DNA of 64,000 bases, taken from contig JBBRNP010000009.1 in assembly GCA_038230255.1 (NCBI GenBank), positions 10,650 through 74,649 of the forward strand, read 5' to 3'. This DNA comes from AV40 sp038230255 (GTDB lineage: Bacteria; Verrucomicrobiota; Verrucomicrobiia; Chthoniobacterales; UBA10450). Both the position numbers and the translations under genes were made by a program. The notes beneath the pieces were generated by a model. It had not been told where the DNA came from, searched no databases, and saw nothing but the letters and a program-made list of their open reading frames with translations. How positions within the stretch are numbered: position 1 is the first letter of the stretch; every line of letters starts with the position of its first letter. Shown here in pieces: positions 43,937-52,800 of the stretch.

Positions 43937-46003
43937 GTGCCTTATCGCCTCGCGCCACTCTTCCTGATCCGGTTGGCGGGCGTGCCTTTTGAAATGGTCG
44001 AACGTTTGGCTACGCCCGAAACTTCGAGAACTGCGCGCGACTTCGTCATTAAACAAAACAAAATCGAGCCGAGCGACCAGGCACGCCTCGCCGAGACGCT
44101 CCTCCGCGAACTCGAGGCCGCGCGAAAAATGCTGCTCGATTCTGCTCGTACCATTCTGCCTCGCTATTTGATTTTTGCCGCCGAAGGAATGCGCGAACGC
44201 ATTTCGTCACTGCTCCAACCTTTTGTCACAGCGGAAGCCGGTCCGGTGCCTCGCAATGCCGTTGTCCGTAAACGTGAGCAGCATTTACTGCTCTATCTCC
44301 AGCGAGTTGCCGCGAAGGACGACACTTTTAGCGAGTTCGGGCCGGTCGGCTGGGGCAGTATTGGTAAAAACGTTTCCGGCGTTACCTTGCAACCGAAGCC
44401 CGGCATCGCGAGCCGCGATGCATTCCTGGAGCGCTGGACGGTTCACGCCATCGCCGCCGTTATTAACGCTGATCATGAGAATTCAAGTCCGGCACTCGAG
44501 GTGCCGGCGCTCGAGCCCCACGCCATGGAAGTCTTGCTCGATGACATAAGAAATTGGGCGCCCAGTCTCGCGCGCGAAAAGTGGTTGTCGATCTTGCAGC
44601 CGCTGGCGGAACTGCCGCAGAAATTTATGCTCGCGTCGGAAGCAAGCGAGCGACAAGCAATTATGCAAGAGGCGAGTTCTCGGCTTGCCTCGCTCGGCGC
44701 CACCCGTCGACCGACCGATCGGGCGTTGTATTCTGCGGCCAACCCAATCGCTGAAGAGTGTTTTCGCGAGTGCCATTTCGAAATTGACGATCGCTTGATC
44801 GACGAAGTGCCGCTTCAAGCCGAGCCATGGATCGATCTTTGGCGGGACAGTTACGCGTTTGTCGCTTCGCGTGTGGCTGCCGGTCTGCGGGGGATCATGG
44901 AAAAATCCGGCGCGAAAAGCGGAGTCATGCCGTTGCCCGCATTCATGCAGGCCTGCGAAGCGGCAAAACTTTCACTGACCGGGCCGGGGCTGGTCGCTCT
45001 TTCGGTGATGGCGTTTCAGGAAGTGAAAGCCGCACTTGGAAAACGATTGCAACCGCATGTCGATCTTAGCGAATACGAACTCACGGCCGAGGATTGTCAC
45101 GTCGTTCGCAATAATTTCGATTATCCAAAGTTCGACGAATACACTTATCCGTCAGCCGATCTGCAACTCGCGGCCACCTCGCCCGAAGCGATCGAGCGCG
45201 GTGATTATCAATGGATCCTGGCCGAACTTCATCCGCCGCCAGCTCTTCTGCATCACTTCGCCTATTGGCATTGCCCCGATAAACCAACTCTGAACGACGC
45301 GCTAGCGAAAGGGACTGCTGGCAAACCAAATTTTCATTTCGGTTTTTTCGCGGCTGATTTCACCGCGCACACGACCGTGCATTTGTTCGACGCCTTGCCG
45401 GAACTGTCGAATTTCGTCGCGCCGCAGCGAGCCAACCCGAAGTGGAAAACAATTTTGCCGGCAGACGCTGAAGTTTATATCGATGAAACCACCGGCGACG
45501 TTGGCGTGCGCAAGATCGACAATCACGAGCATCTCGGATCATTTGCCCGGGCATGGGTGATTCCACTTGGGTTTCATCCGTTTCAATTTGGAATGGCTCC
45601 GCATACGCCGCGTTTGCGTTGCGGCAAAGTAGTCGTACAGCGCCAAACGTGGACGGTGAAGGCCGATGATTTGATTCCCGGCAAATACACCGGCGTTTCG
45701 AGTCAGTTGGTTCTCGCGGTCGAAAAATTGCGGGCCGAGAAAAATTTGCCGCGCTTTGTTTATATTCGTCCTACCGAACAAGCCTTGCGGCGCAGCGGAG
45801 CGGAAGGTCGCGATAAAGACACCAAACCGGTTTTTATCGATCTGGAGAGCTATTTGTTTTTGGAAATCTTCCACCGCTGGCTCATCAAAGCGGGCGAGAT
45901 AGAAGTGACGGAGATGTTGCCTGATCCGGAACATTTGCTTTGGAAAGAATCGGATGGCCGCCACAGCTTCGAGCTGCGCACACTGATTGTTCCGCGCTCA
46001 TGA
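43937..46003 (+). CDS. Lantibiotic-dehydratase (LanB) N-domain homologue
   Basis: 688 residues, GTG start at 43937. Matches the tRNA-dependent glutamylation domain of LanB-type enzymes: KDDTFSEFGPVGWG near 130, and near the C-terminus FVYIRPTEQ, KPVFIDLESYLFLEIFHRW and EMLPDPEHLLW before a final FELRTLIV. No SpaB_C-like elimination domain follows, so it resembles split LanBs or the small LanB-like peptide aminoacyl-tRNA ligases. No precursor-peptide gene, LanC or transporter was found next to it. Its stop overlaps the ParA start in ATGA. Substrate unknown. Confidence 0.82.
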   Translation: MPYRLAPLFLIRLAGVPFEMVERLATPETSRTARDFVIKQNKIEPSDQARLAETLLRELEAARKMLLDSARTILPRYLIFAAEGMRERISSLLQPFVTAEAGPVPRNAVVRKREQHLLLYLQRVAAKDDTFSEFGPVGWGSIGKNVSGVTLQPKPGIASRDAFLERWTVHAIAAVINADHENSSPALEVPALEPHAMEVLLDDIRNWAPSLAREKWLSILQPLAELPQKFMLASEASERQAIMQEASSRLASLGATRRPTDRALYSAANPIAEECFRECHFEIDDRLIDEVPLQAEPWIDLWRDSYAFVASRVAAGLRGIMEKSGAKSGVMPLPAFMQACEAAKLSLTGPGLVALSVMAFQEVKAALGKRLQPHVDLSEYELTAEDCHVVRNNFDYPKFDEYTYPSADLQLAATSPEAIERGDYQWILAELHPPPALLHHFAYWHCPDKPTLNDALAKGTAGKPNFHFGFFAADFTAHTTVHLFDALPELSNFVAPQRANPKWKTILPADAEVYIDETTGDVGVRKIDNHEHLGSFARAWVIPLGFHPFQFGMAPHTPRLRCGKVVVQRQTWTVKADDLIPGKYTGVSSQLVLAVEKLRAEKNLPRFVYIRPTEQALRRSGAEGRDKDTKPVFIDLESYLFLEIFHRWLIKAGEIEVTEMLPDPEHLLWKESDGRHSFELRTLIVPRS

Positions 46004-46824
46004 AAATTATCGCGATCGCCAACCAGAAAGGTGGAGTGGGCAAGACAACGACCGCGGTGAATCTCGGTGTGGCGTTGGCGGAAAAAAAACTTCGCGTTCT
46101 CTTGATCGATCTCGATCCGCAGGCAAACGCGACCAGCGCGCTCGGCATGCAGGAAGTTGAAGGCGAGAGTATTTATGAATCGCTTCTGGGCGGAGTTCCC
46201 ATTGCCGACAAAATCTTGCCGACTCGTCTGGATAACATGTTCATCATTCCTGCCGATCTCGATCTTGCCGGCGCGGAAGTTGAAATTGCGCGGATGCCAG
46301 AGCATCTGACACGTCTGGCCAAAACGGTGTCGACCTTTCGCTCGGATGAAACGTTTGATCTCGTCCTTTTAGATTGTCCGCCCTCGTTAGGCATTCTCAT
46401 GACGAACGCGCTTGCTGCGGCGGACGAGATCCTGACTCCGATCCAGTGCGAATATTTTGCACTCGAAGGCTTGGTCAAAATCGTGCGCGTGGTCGAGCAA
46501 GTGCGCGATTCTGGCGCCAATGATCAGGTCGAGATCGGCGGTATCGTTATGACCATGTTCGACAGCCGCACGAATTTGAGCGGGCAAGTGGTCGACGAAG
46601 TGCGAAAACATTTCGGCCCGCGCGTCTATAACACCGTTATTCCGCGAACGGTGCGGTTAAGTGAAGCGCCGAGCTTTGGGAAATCGATCCTCGAGTACGA
46701 CTCGAGCGGCGTCGGCGCCAGCGCTTATCGCGCGCTCGCGCGAGAATTTATTAAGCGGCATGCGCTGTCAGCCATCGGTCGCGAGACAGAGAAAACACAT
46801 TTGTTGGAAAGCCTCGAAAAGTAG
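46000..46824 (+). CDS. ParA/Soj-type ATPase
   Basis: 274 residues from the ATG at 46000 (MKIIAIANQKGGVGKTT). The deviant Walker A is KGGVGKTT with signature Lys; LLIDLDPQANAT and LLDCPPSLG complete the site. Soj-type: no N-terminal helix-turn-helix. No ParB gene follows, which is unusual for a chromosome-partition operon; the gene instead overlaps the end of the LanB-like gene by 4 nt. The 3' end overlaps the convergent acetyltransferase by 74 nt. It may be a true segregation ATPase with ParB elsewhere, or an orphan ParA positioning another cargo. Confidence 0.9.
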   Translation: MKIIAIANQKGGVGKTTTAVNLGVALAEKKLRVLLIDLDPQANATSALGMQEVEGESIYESLLGGVPIADKILPTRLDNMFIIPADLDLAGAEVEIARMPEHLTRLAKTVSTFRSDETFDLVLLDCPPSLGILMTNALAAADEILTPIQCEYFALEGLVKIVRVVEQVRDSGANDQVEIGGIVMTMFDSRTNLSGQVVDEVRKHFGPRVYNTVIPRTVRLSEAPSFGKSILEYDSSGVGASAYRALAREFIKRHALSAIGRETEKTHLLESLEK

Positions 46825-47278
46825 TTTGCTTCTCGAGCGTCATCCCGATTTTCTCCGCGACCCGGCGGGACGGGATGTTTTCCGGATGAATAAGCGAAAT
46901 GACGTGCGGAAGTTTTAAATCTCGGAAAGCGTGATCGCGGACGGCCGTTGCCGCTTCAGTTGCAATTCCTTTGTTCCAGTAATCTGAATGCAGTCTGTAT
47001 CCGATTTCGATTTCATCTCTACCATCGAGGTGCCAGTGAAGGAAGCCGCAGTAGCCGATCAACGTGCTGTTGGACCGAACAAGGACTGCGAACGGAGATG
47101 GCCGATCGGCGCGATTCCATGAGAGAAATTTTTCGAGAACAGTTTGGGTCTGTTCCCGCGTGTAAACGCCCAGCGAGAAGCGCATGAAATCCCGGTTCGC
47201 CATTAACCCGGACAAAGGATCGACATCGTCCTCGCGAAATGGCCGCAAAGTTAAGCGCGACGTTTCGAGGTTCGCCAT
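46751..47278 (-). CDS. GNAT-family N-acetyltransferase (RimJ/RimL type)
   Basis: 175 residues from the ATG at 47278 (MANLETSRLTLRPF). Earlier starts lie in frame to 47458 but add repeat-like sequence overlapping the next gene. GNAT features: LTLRPFREDD start, LIGYCGFLHW strand, IEIGYRLHSDYWNKGIATEA (acetyl-CoA loop) and NIPSRRVAEKIGM. Likely acetylates a protein N-terminus or small amine. Its C-terminal 74 nt lie in antisense to the ParA 3' end. Confidence 0.85.
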   Translation of the reverse strand: MANLETSRLTLRPFREDDVDPLSGLMANRDFMRFSLGVYTREQTQTVLEKFLSWNRADRPSPFAVLVRSNSTLIGYCGFLHWHLDGRDEIEIGYRLHSDYWNKGIATEAATAVRDHAFRDLKLPHVISLIHPENIPSRRVAEKIGMTLEKQTTFRGFPTNVFSLSRDRWLTAHAA

Positions 47279-47349
47279 CGCGACGAATAAAGACGAACCG
47301 CGCGCGAGTTGCGATTTATTAACGAGAATGGCGAAGTCGCGGGCGCCGA

Positions 47350-47757
47350 TTAAGGCTTTGGTGTCGCCGAGGCTTTCGGACCTGGGCTCGCAGCTTTCTT
47401 TTCCGTCGGCCCGAGCTTCACCATCTTCGCCTCCAGTGTTCCGTCGGGATTTTTCCAATAGGCGCCGCTCACTTCTTCATTATCGACAATGTCCTTCATT
47501 GTCCCGGCGGCTGCGCCTTTCGTGATGCTTGTTTTGTCGGTGACTTTGAAAACGCGCGTCGCCTCTTTGCCGCTGATCGTGAATGTTTTGTTTTTCTGAT
47601 CGACTGCCGAAACCATCCCGTGGAACGGAATTGGTCGGGTTGACGGTTTGGCTGGAGACGCTGATGGCGTTGGCGAACTCGATTGTGCTGGGAGCGAAAA
47701 CGAAAAGGCGAGGGGAACAATCATGGCCAGAACGATCGGATAAGTTTTGGATTTCAT
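47350..47757 (-). CDS. Small exported protein, function unknown
   Basis: 135 residues, ATG at 47755-47757. Signal peptide MKSKTYPIVLAMIVPLAFSF followed by a Ser/Pro/Thr-rich stretch, a ~70-residue beta-rich core (FHGMVSAVDQKNKTFTISG ... RVFKVTDKTSITKG) and a Lys/Pro-rich tail. The core looks like a small OB- or PepSY-like beta domain of the kind found in exported metal- or polymer-binding proteins; family not identified. Confidence 0.75.
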   Translation of the reverse strand: MKSKTYPIVLAMIVPLAFSFSLPAQSSSPTPSASPAKPSTRPIPFHGMVSAVDQKNKTFTISGKEATRVFKVTDKTSITKGAAAGTMKDIVDNEEVSGAYWKNPDGTLEAKMVKLGPTEKKAASPGPKASATPKP

Positions 47758-47818
47758 AGATTTGAGGCTGACTGAATGGAGAATCAGTTGCCCAAATTTG
47801 CCAAGCTAAATTGTGGCA

Positions 47819-47923
47819 TGCCGAGTCGTAGCTCGCCACGTCGGTGTTGCAAGGTAAAACGTGTCCGCCTTCGCTAAAGCTACGGCGCGACAGCCTTCGC
47901 TGTCCTGTGCGAGGCGAGCGAAG
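47819..47923. repeat. 105-bp repeat, copy A
   Basis: Starts TGCCGAGTCGTAGCTCGCC and ends GCGAGCGAAG; about 85% like copies B and C. It contains the CCGCCTTCGC..GCTACGGCG core seen elsewhere. It is followed at 47924-47941 by an 18-nt match to the tRNA-Ala 3' end, as copy C is followed by the real tRNA. Confidence 0.85.
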
Positions 47924-47941
47924 ACTGGAGGTAAGGGGATT
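47924..47941 (-). repeat. Duplicated 3' end of tRNA-Ala(CGC)
   Basis: ACTGGAGGTAAGGGGATT is identical to 48426-48443, which spans the discriminator, acceptor strand and start of the T arm of the tRNA gene. It lies between repeat copy A and the stop of the GIY-YIG gene. Confidence 0.8.
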
Positions 47942-47944
47942 ACG

Positions 47945-48196
47945 CTAGAGCCGCTTCTTTGTAAAAGCCCGGCCCGAGGATGACTTGAGATAGCGTTCGA
48001 GCGCCACCGCGCGTCTCGAATCTGAAAGAGCGACATAAGTCTTGATTCGCCACGGTTTCCATTTGTTGGTGTGCAAGATATGCCCGGCATTGTGACGCCT
48101 TAGCCTATCGCGAAGATCTCGAGCCAGCCCGATATAGTACCGTCCGAAGTCGATCTCGCTCTGCAGAATGTAAACGTAAGTGAAACGTTTCTTCAT
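47945..48196 (-). CDS. Single-domain GIY-YIG nuclease
   Basis: 83 residues from the ATG at 48196 (MKKRFTYVYILQ). Frames upstream run into the repeats and are not protein-like. The YVY...YYIG pair with the catalytic Arg in LARDLRDRLRRHN and the Glu in ALERYLKS fit the GIY-YIG core; nothing is added to it, as in UPF0213/YhbQ-type proteins. It lies between a duplicated tRNA 3' end (47924-47941) and two identical 105-bp repeats, next to tRNA-Ala(CGC), so it may belong to a small mobile or recombining unit. Confidence 0.85.
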   Translation of the reverse strand: MKKRFTYVYILQSEIDFGRYYIGLARDLRDRLRRHNAGHILHTNKWKPWRIKTYVALSDSRRAVALERYLKSSSGRAFTKKRL

Positions 48197-48202
48197 CTGG
48201 CT

Positions 48203-48307
48203 TGCCGAGTCGTAGCTCGCCGCGTTGATGTGGCAAGGTAAAAAATGTCCGCCTTCGCCAAGGCTACGGCGCGACAGTCTTCGCTCTCTTCTACGACGCG
48301 AGCGAAG
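48203..48307. repeat. 105-bp repeat, copy B
   Basis: Identical over 105 nt to copy C at 48321-48425; the two are in direct tandem with a 118-bp period. Lies immediately upstream of the GIY-YIG start. Confidence 0.9.
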
Positions 48308-48320
48308 TAAATAACTGGCC

Positions 48321-48425
48321 TGCCGAGTCGTAGCTCGCCGCGTTGATGTGGCAAGGTAAAAAATGTCCGCCTTCGCCAAGGCTACGGCGCGACAGTCTTC
48401 GCTCTCTTCTACGACGCGAGCGAAG
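48321..48425. repeat. 105-bp repeat, copy C, adjoining tRNA-Ala
   Basis: Identical to copy B; ends 2 nt before the 3' end of the tRNA gene. The perfect identity points to a recent duplication. Confidence 0.9.
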
Positions 48426-48427
48426 AC

Positions 48428-48500
48428 TGGAGGTAAGGGGATTCGAACCCCTGACCTTCTCATTGCGAACGAGACGCTCTACCAACTGAGCTATACCCCC
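48428..48500 (-). tRNA. tRNA-Ala (anticodon CGC)
   Basis: 73 nt without an encoded CCA. Acceptor GGGGGTA pairs with TACCTCC (including the G3-U70 alanine identity pair), discriminator A. D arm GCTC/GAGC, anticodon arm TCTCG-loop-TGAGA with loop TTCGCAA (anticodon CGC, codon GCG), and T arm AGGGG-TTCGAAT-CCCCT. All four stems form. The first 42 nt recur at 55405-55446, and the 3' end recurs at 47924-47941. Confidence 0.95.
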
Positions 48501-48560
48501 AAAATCTTTGGAAAGCCGCCGCTTAAGTTGCAGAATTTGATCTGGATTTCAACTGTCACC

Positions 48561-48605
48561 CCACCCGTTTTGCCCCCCTGGCGCTGGAAATTCGATCTGC
48601 TCCCG
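48561..48605. repeat. 45-bp repeat near left end of putative island
   Basis: CCACCCGTTTTGCCCCCCTG and the following 25 nt match 55248-55292 with about five mismatches, same orientation. Lies 60 nt beyond the 5' end of the tRNA gene. Confidence 0.7.
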
Positions 48606-48663
48606 CGCAAAATCCAGCCGACCTGCACCTCGGAGCAACTTAGGATGGGTACCGAGTTGGAAA

Positions 48664-49209
48664 CTAGCCGGATAACGCTTCTAAGCTTACGCTGCAGGCG
48701 GCGGTACGGTTCTCCACATTGATCTTGGGATAAATTCGCTCCAAGTGTTTGCCTACGGTCGCAGGCGCGATGCCGAGGATCATGCCAATCTCTGCGTTTG
48801 ACTTGCCCTTCCCAATCCAAAGCAGCACTTCGCGTTCGCGCGGCGTGAGTTGCCAATGTCGTCTCAGTCGATTGGCACTCTTGCCTTTAATCAATTCCAG
48901 TAGCAAAACGATACTGTCTTCTGTGTACGAATATTCCCGCCTCACATAGAGTTGAGCATTGCCCTTCTTGCCAAGAAGCGAAGATCCGCCAGGTCTGTGA
49001 TGCGTCGAAACCCATCGCGAAACCTTTTTGGGTAACTTCCCGGACGCATTTGGCCGGCCGAAGAAGTGCTTCAACCATCGTCGCGCCGGCAAATCCGCGA
49101 AGTGGATTTTACCTTCCTGATTAGCCAGCAAAATCGCTCTCTGTCTCGGTTTACGCCGTTGTTTTGATCCGGACTTCTTTGATACGATCCAGCGCCCTCC
49201 AAAATCCAA
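48664..49209 (-). CDS. LuxR-type transcription regulator
   Basis: 181 residues, TTG start at 49207-49209 (no ATG/GTG in a useful place). The C-terminal LuxR/FixJ helix-turn-helix is LTPREREVLLWIGKGKSNAE and the following IGMILGIAPATVGKHLERIYPKI. The ~110-residue N-terminus holds a PAS-like fold (AILLANQEGKIHFADLPARRW) but no receiver. It is the first gene inside the tRNA-bracketed segment and is divergent from the exported protein/RHS operon, which it may control. Stop at 48664-48666. Confidence 0.85.
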   Translation of the reverse strand: MDFGGRWIVSKKSGSKQRRKPRQRAILLANQEGKIHFADLPARRWLKHFFGRPNASGKLPKKVSRWVSTHHRPGGSSLLGKKGNAQLYVRREYSYTEDSIVLLLELIKGKSANRLRRHWQLTPREREVLLWIGKGKSNAEIGMILGIAPATVGKHLERIYPKINVENRTAACSVSLEALSG

Positions 49210-49368
49210 TACGGCATCTACGGGTCAAAGTTCGCAAAAATCGCAAGAAAACTTTTCCGAAGGAGAAGTGCAAGTCCCCTAGGCAAAATTGTACGGCATT
49301 CCCCGTATATGCGATTGGCGAGTCATGTGCTATTATCCACGCCGTTTAGTCCAGACCAAACAAACCCC

Positions 49369-49797
49369 ATGAAAATATTCTATCTAATTACCGCCGCCAT
49401 CATATTGATTTGCGTCGGCCCTAATCCGGTGCACGCCCAAAACGCGCCCGATACAAGTGCGACAATTCAATTTGGTAACGGCCAAAGCGTTGTAATCGAC
49501 GATTTCTCAGACCAAATTGGCGTGCAACCAAAAGAGCTTGTTACGGTTACCGTTCGGTTCGCTCCGGATGCCGCCGCGGAACCGGTGCAGATGGAATCGC
49601 TGGATGGAGGGATCATCAACGGCCCTGGAGTCATAGCCGGCGACGGCACTCTCACATTTGGATTCCAAGCCCCAGGCAACAGTGGCCAGGACCGAATCTT
49701 ACTCCGTCACGGCTTGAAAACCCTTCGTCTGCTGTTCTGGGTGCTGAGCTCTAATCCAGAGAATAACCCGCCGGTAGTTACGCCAGCGAATCAATAG
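49369..49797 (+). CDS. Small exported protein preceding an RHS gene
   Basis: 142 residues from the ATG at 49369. Signal peptide MKIFYLITAAIILICVGPN then a mature ~120-residue beta-rich domain (SATIQFGNGQSVVIDDFSD ... LVTVTVRFAPDAAAEPVQ). Stops 17 nt before the RHS start, so the two should be co-transcribed. Family not recognised; it may be a carrier or surface partner of the RHS protein. Confidence 0.8.
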   Translation: MKIFYLITAAIILICVGPNPVHAQNAPDTSATIQFGNGQSVVIDDFSDQIGVQPKELVTVTVRFAPDAAAEPVQMESLDGGIINGPGVIAGDGTLTFGFQAPGNSGQDRILLRHGLKTLRLLFWVLSSNPENNPPVVTPANQ

Positions 49798-49814
49798 GAC
49801 AAAGGCGTTACAAT

Positions 49815-52800
49815 ATGAACAAGGGAATTTTTGCTGCAATGCTTGTGAGCGCTTTCGCCACAAACAATCTTTTTGCGCAAGTCGGCAATGACAATCCAAC
49901 GGGTGTCGCTGGTGAACTAGAAAACTCGGGCATCGTCACAACGGGCTGTCACTACAATGCCTACACCGGGAACGCTAAGCGTTCGGTTACTGACATCGTT
50001 GTCGCAGGATCGGTCGGCGCGTATCCGCTGGAGTTCACGAGAACATCGAACAGCCGTTACGCCCTTGAGCAAGATGATGGCGGTAACCAAGTCGACTTGG
50101 GATCGGCAGGCAATTGGCTGCACTCTTACCAATGGACCCTGCAATGTAAATGGCCATATGTTGGAGGAAGGCCAACCACATACACCGTTAGCTATCCGGA
50201 CGGACAAGTTGTGACTTTCGCGGCCGCGACCAATGGCGATCCTTATTGGCGTGGCGGAAAGGGTGTTCGTGATCGTCTCCAGCTTGTTTGGGACACTAAT
50301 ACGTCAGGTCGCGCGTATGTCATTAGGCCCGATGGAGGAAAAGTTTGGTTCAGCATATCGAAGACCGCTGGCAACACCCTCCAGGGAATAATTGACCCGT
50401 TCGGGCAGACGACAACGATTAGTGGCTCTCCCGCAAATTTTTCTCCGAATCCGACGGGCCTCGTGACAATTACTGAACCGGGTGGTCGCTGGATCAAGCT
50501 CTATTACGTACAGACTGGAAACCCATGGTTTTATGTAATCGATCATCTTACCGCCAGCGACGGAAGGACCATCCAGTACGGATACACGTTGGCCGGTCAC
50601 ACTATTTCTAGCCTCGACCCATGGCTTTCGCAGGTTACCTACTTCAATGACCCGAGTTTGGTCGCGACGTACAGCTATCAAGCGCCCAATGTACCGGGGG
50701 CCGATTCACTCCTTCGGACCTGTGTCGATCCAATGTACGCTGGCCCGATGTGGAAAATCGCATACACCTACGCCATCGGAACGAACGCCGACGGAACACC
50801 GGTCGTTTATGGCCAAATTCTGAGCGAAAATTATTTCGACGGCACGAACATCGGTGCAGCGGTCTCCACTCTAGCTGTTACCGGCGCGAAAACGCGGAAG
50901 GAGACACGAGCAGACGGGAAAACGCGCACATTTACTTACGACACAAACACGCCCCCGCTTTTGGTCAGTTGGACCGATTTTAAGGGTAATCCCGCGTCGC
51001 AAACTTACGACACGAACGGCTACGTTAACGCACTTGCCGATTTTAATAATCACACGACGAATTTTACCAAGAACAACTTCACCGGCGGTCTTCTGACAAA
51101 GACATTTCCATCAACTCCCGGGGATACGCCGCCCGGTACGCCTCGCGGCGTCGTAATCTACACTTATGGCTCTGCATCGTGTGCCGATGCAAATAACCGT
51201 GACGCAAACAATCCCTATTACGTCTGCACTGCGACCGACGAAGGCGGGCACGTGACTTCTTATACACGCGACACAGCAAGGCGCATCACGCAAGTTAGCT
51301 ATCCGGATGGTGGCTCGGAGTCGTTCCAGTACAACTCGTTTGGCCAGATCACGAGTCACACAATGCGCGCAGGCGGCCTCGAAACATTCGAGTACGATGC
51401 GCGTGGGTTGCCACAGAAATATCGCGACGCCTATCACGCGGTGCCGAGCAATCCATCATTTTGGTACACATACGACTCTCTCGACCGGCTGTCGGGAATC
51501 ACGGACGCTCTCGGAACTGGTGCGGGCGACATCAACCATACGACGAACTACACATATAATTTGCGCGGTCAGAGGCTTGTTCTGACGCATCCAGTCGATG
51601 GACAGCGACATACGGTGACAAGAACGTACAACACGGATGGATCACTCGCCTCCGTGGCCGATGAGTTGAACCACCCCACGTCACTTAGCTACGACGCGTA
51701 TCGTCGCGTGCGTAGTCTTACAACTCCAGGGCATGGCGCGTTATTAGCGACATACGTTTTCTACGATTCGAACGGGACTGGTGAAGATTACACGCACACA
51801 GATTCGAATCCTACGTGGGTTGTTTCCCCAAGTGGCAAGAAGACGAAGGATGCTTATGACGAAAACTACCGAATGATATCGGTGACCGAAGCATTCGGGA
51901 GCACCGATGCGGCGATCACCGGCTACGGCTATGACAATGTCGGGAATCTGACTTCCATCGTTTCGCCAAATGAACAGCCGGGCGAAATGTACAGCGGATT
52001 CAGCACAGTCATTGCCTACGACGAACGAAATCGCCAGATGTCGATCCGTGACGCACAGAGCAATCTGACCACGGTTAAATATGACGCTGGCGGGCATTTG
52101 GCTTCCGCGACACGGCCCAACGGGCAGGGGATTACCTATGACAGCTACGACGCCATGAACCGTCTGCAGCAACAGACCGTAAAGCAGACGCCCGATCCCG
52201 ATGCGGTGACTAAATATACGTATTATACCTCGGGATTGCTCCAGACCATGAAGGATCCGCGGCTGGTTGCAATAAACAGCACGGAAGCCTACACGTACCA
52301 TTATGATCTGATGGGGCGGCAGGATCAGCTTACCTATCCGCGACCGGACGTTGGCAGTAATCAAACAACCGAGCTTTGGCACTATGATACTGCCGGTCGT
52401 GTGGACACGTTTACAAATCGCAATGCGAAAATCGCGACAATCACTTGGGATGGATTGAACCGCCCGACGGTCCTCAGTTGGAACGACTCTCTAACGCCAA
52501 GCGTTAGCTACGGCTATGATCCTGCATTTCGGCTCGTTAGCTCCGTGAATTCCAACGCCACGATTTCGCGCATGTACTTCGATGATAATCTCCTCAATAC
52601 CGAAACGACGACCTACGCCGATAATACGCCCCGTACTGTCACATACACCTACGATCAGGATTACAATCGGGGCACGATCCAATATCCAAATGGCGCTTAT
52701 TCTTTAACATATCAGTACACCGGCCGGAACCAGCTTCAAAATCTAATCAATAACGCCGGCGGTGGAACAGTTGCCAGCTACAACTACGACAAGAACGGCA

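Noticed and set aside
47819..48425. CRISPR array
   Set aside because: Only three 105-bp units, two in tandem with a 13-bp gap, no regular spacers and no cas genes. These are dispersed repeats.
47945..48463. Longer version of the GIY-YIG frame starting near the tRNA
   Set aside because: The extra ~90 residues are the translated 105-bp repeats and tRNA 3' region; the nuclease begins at the ATG at 48196.
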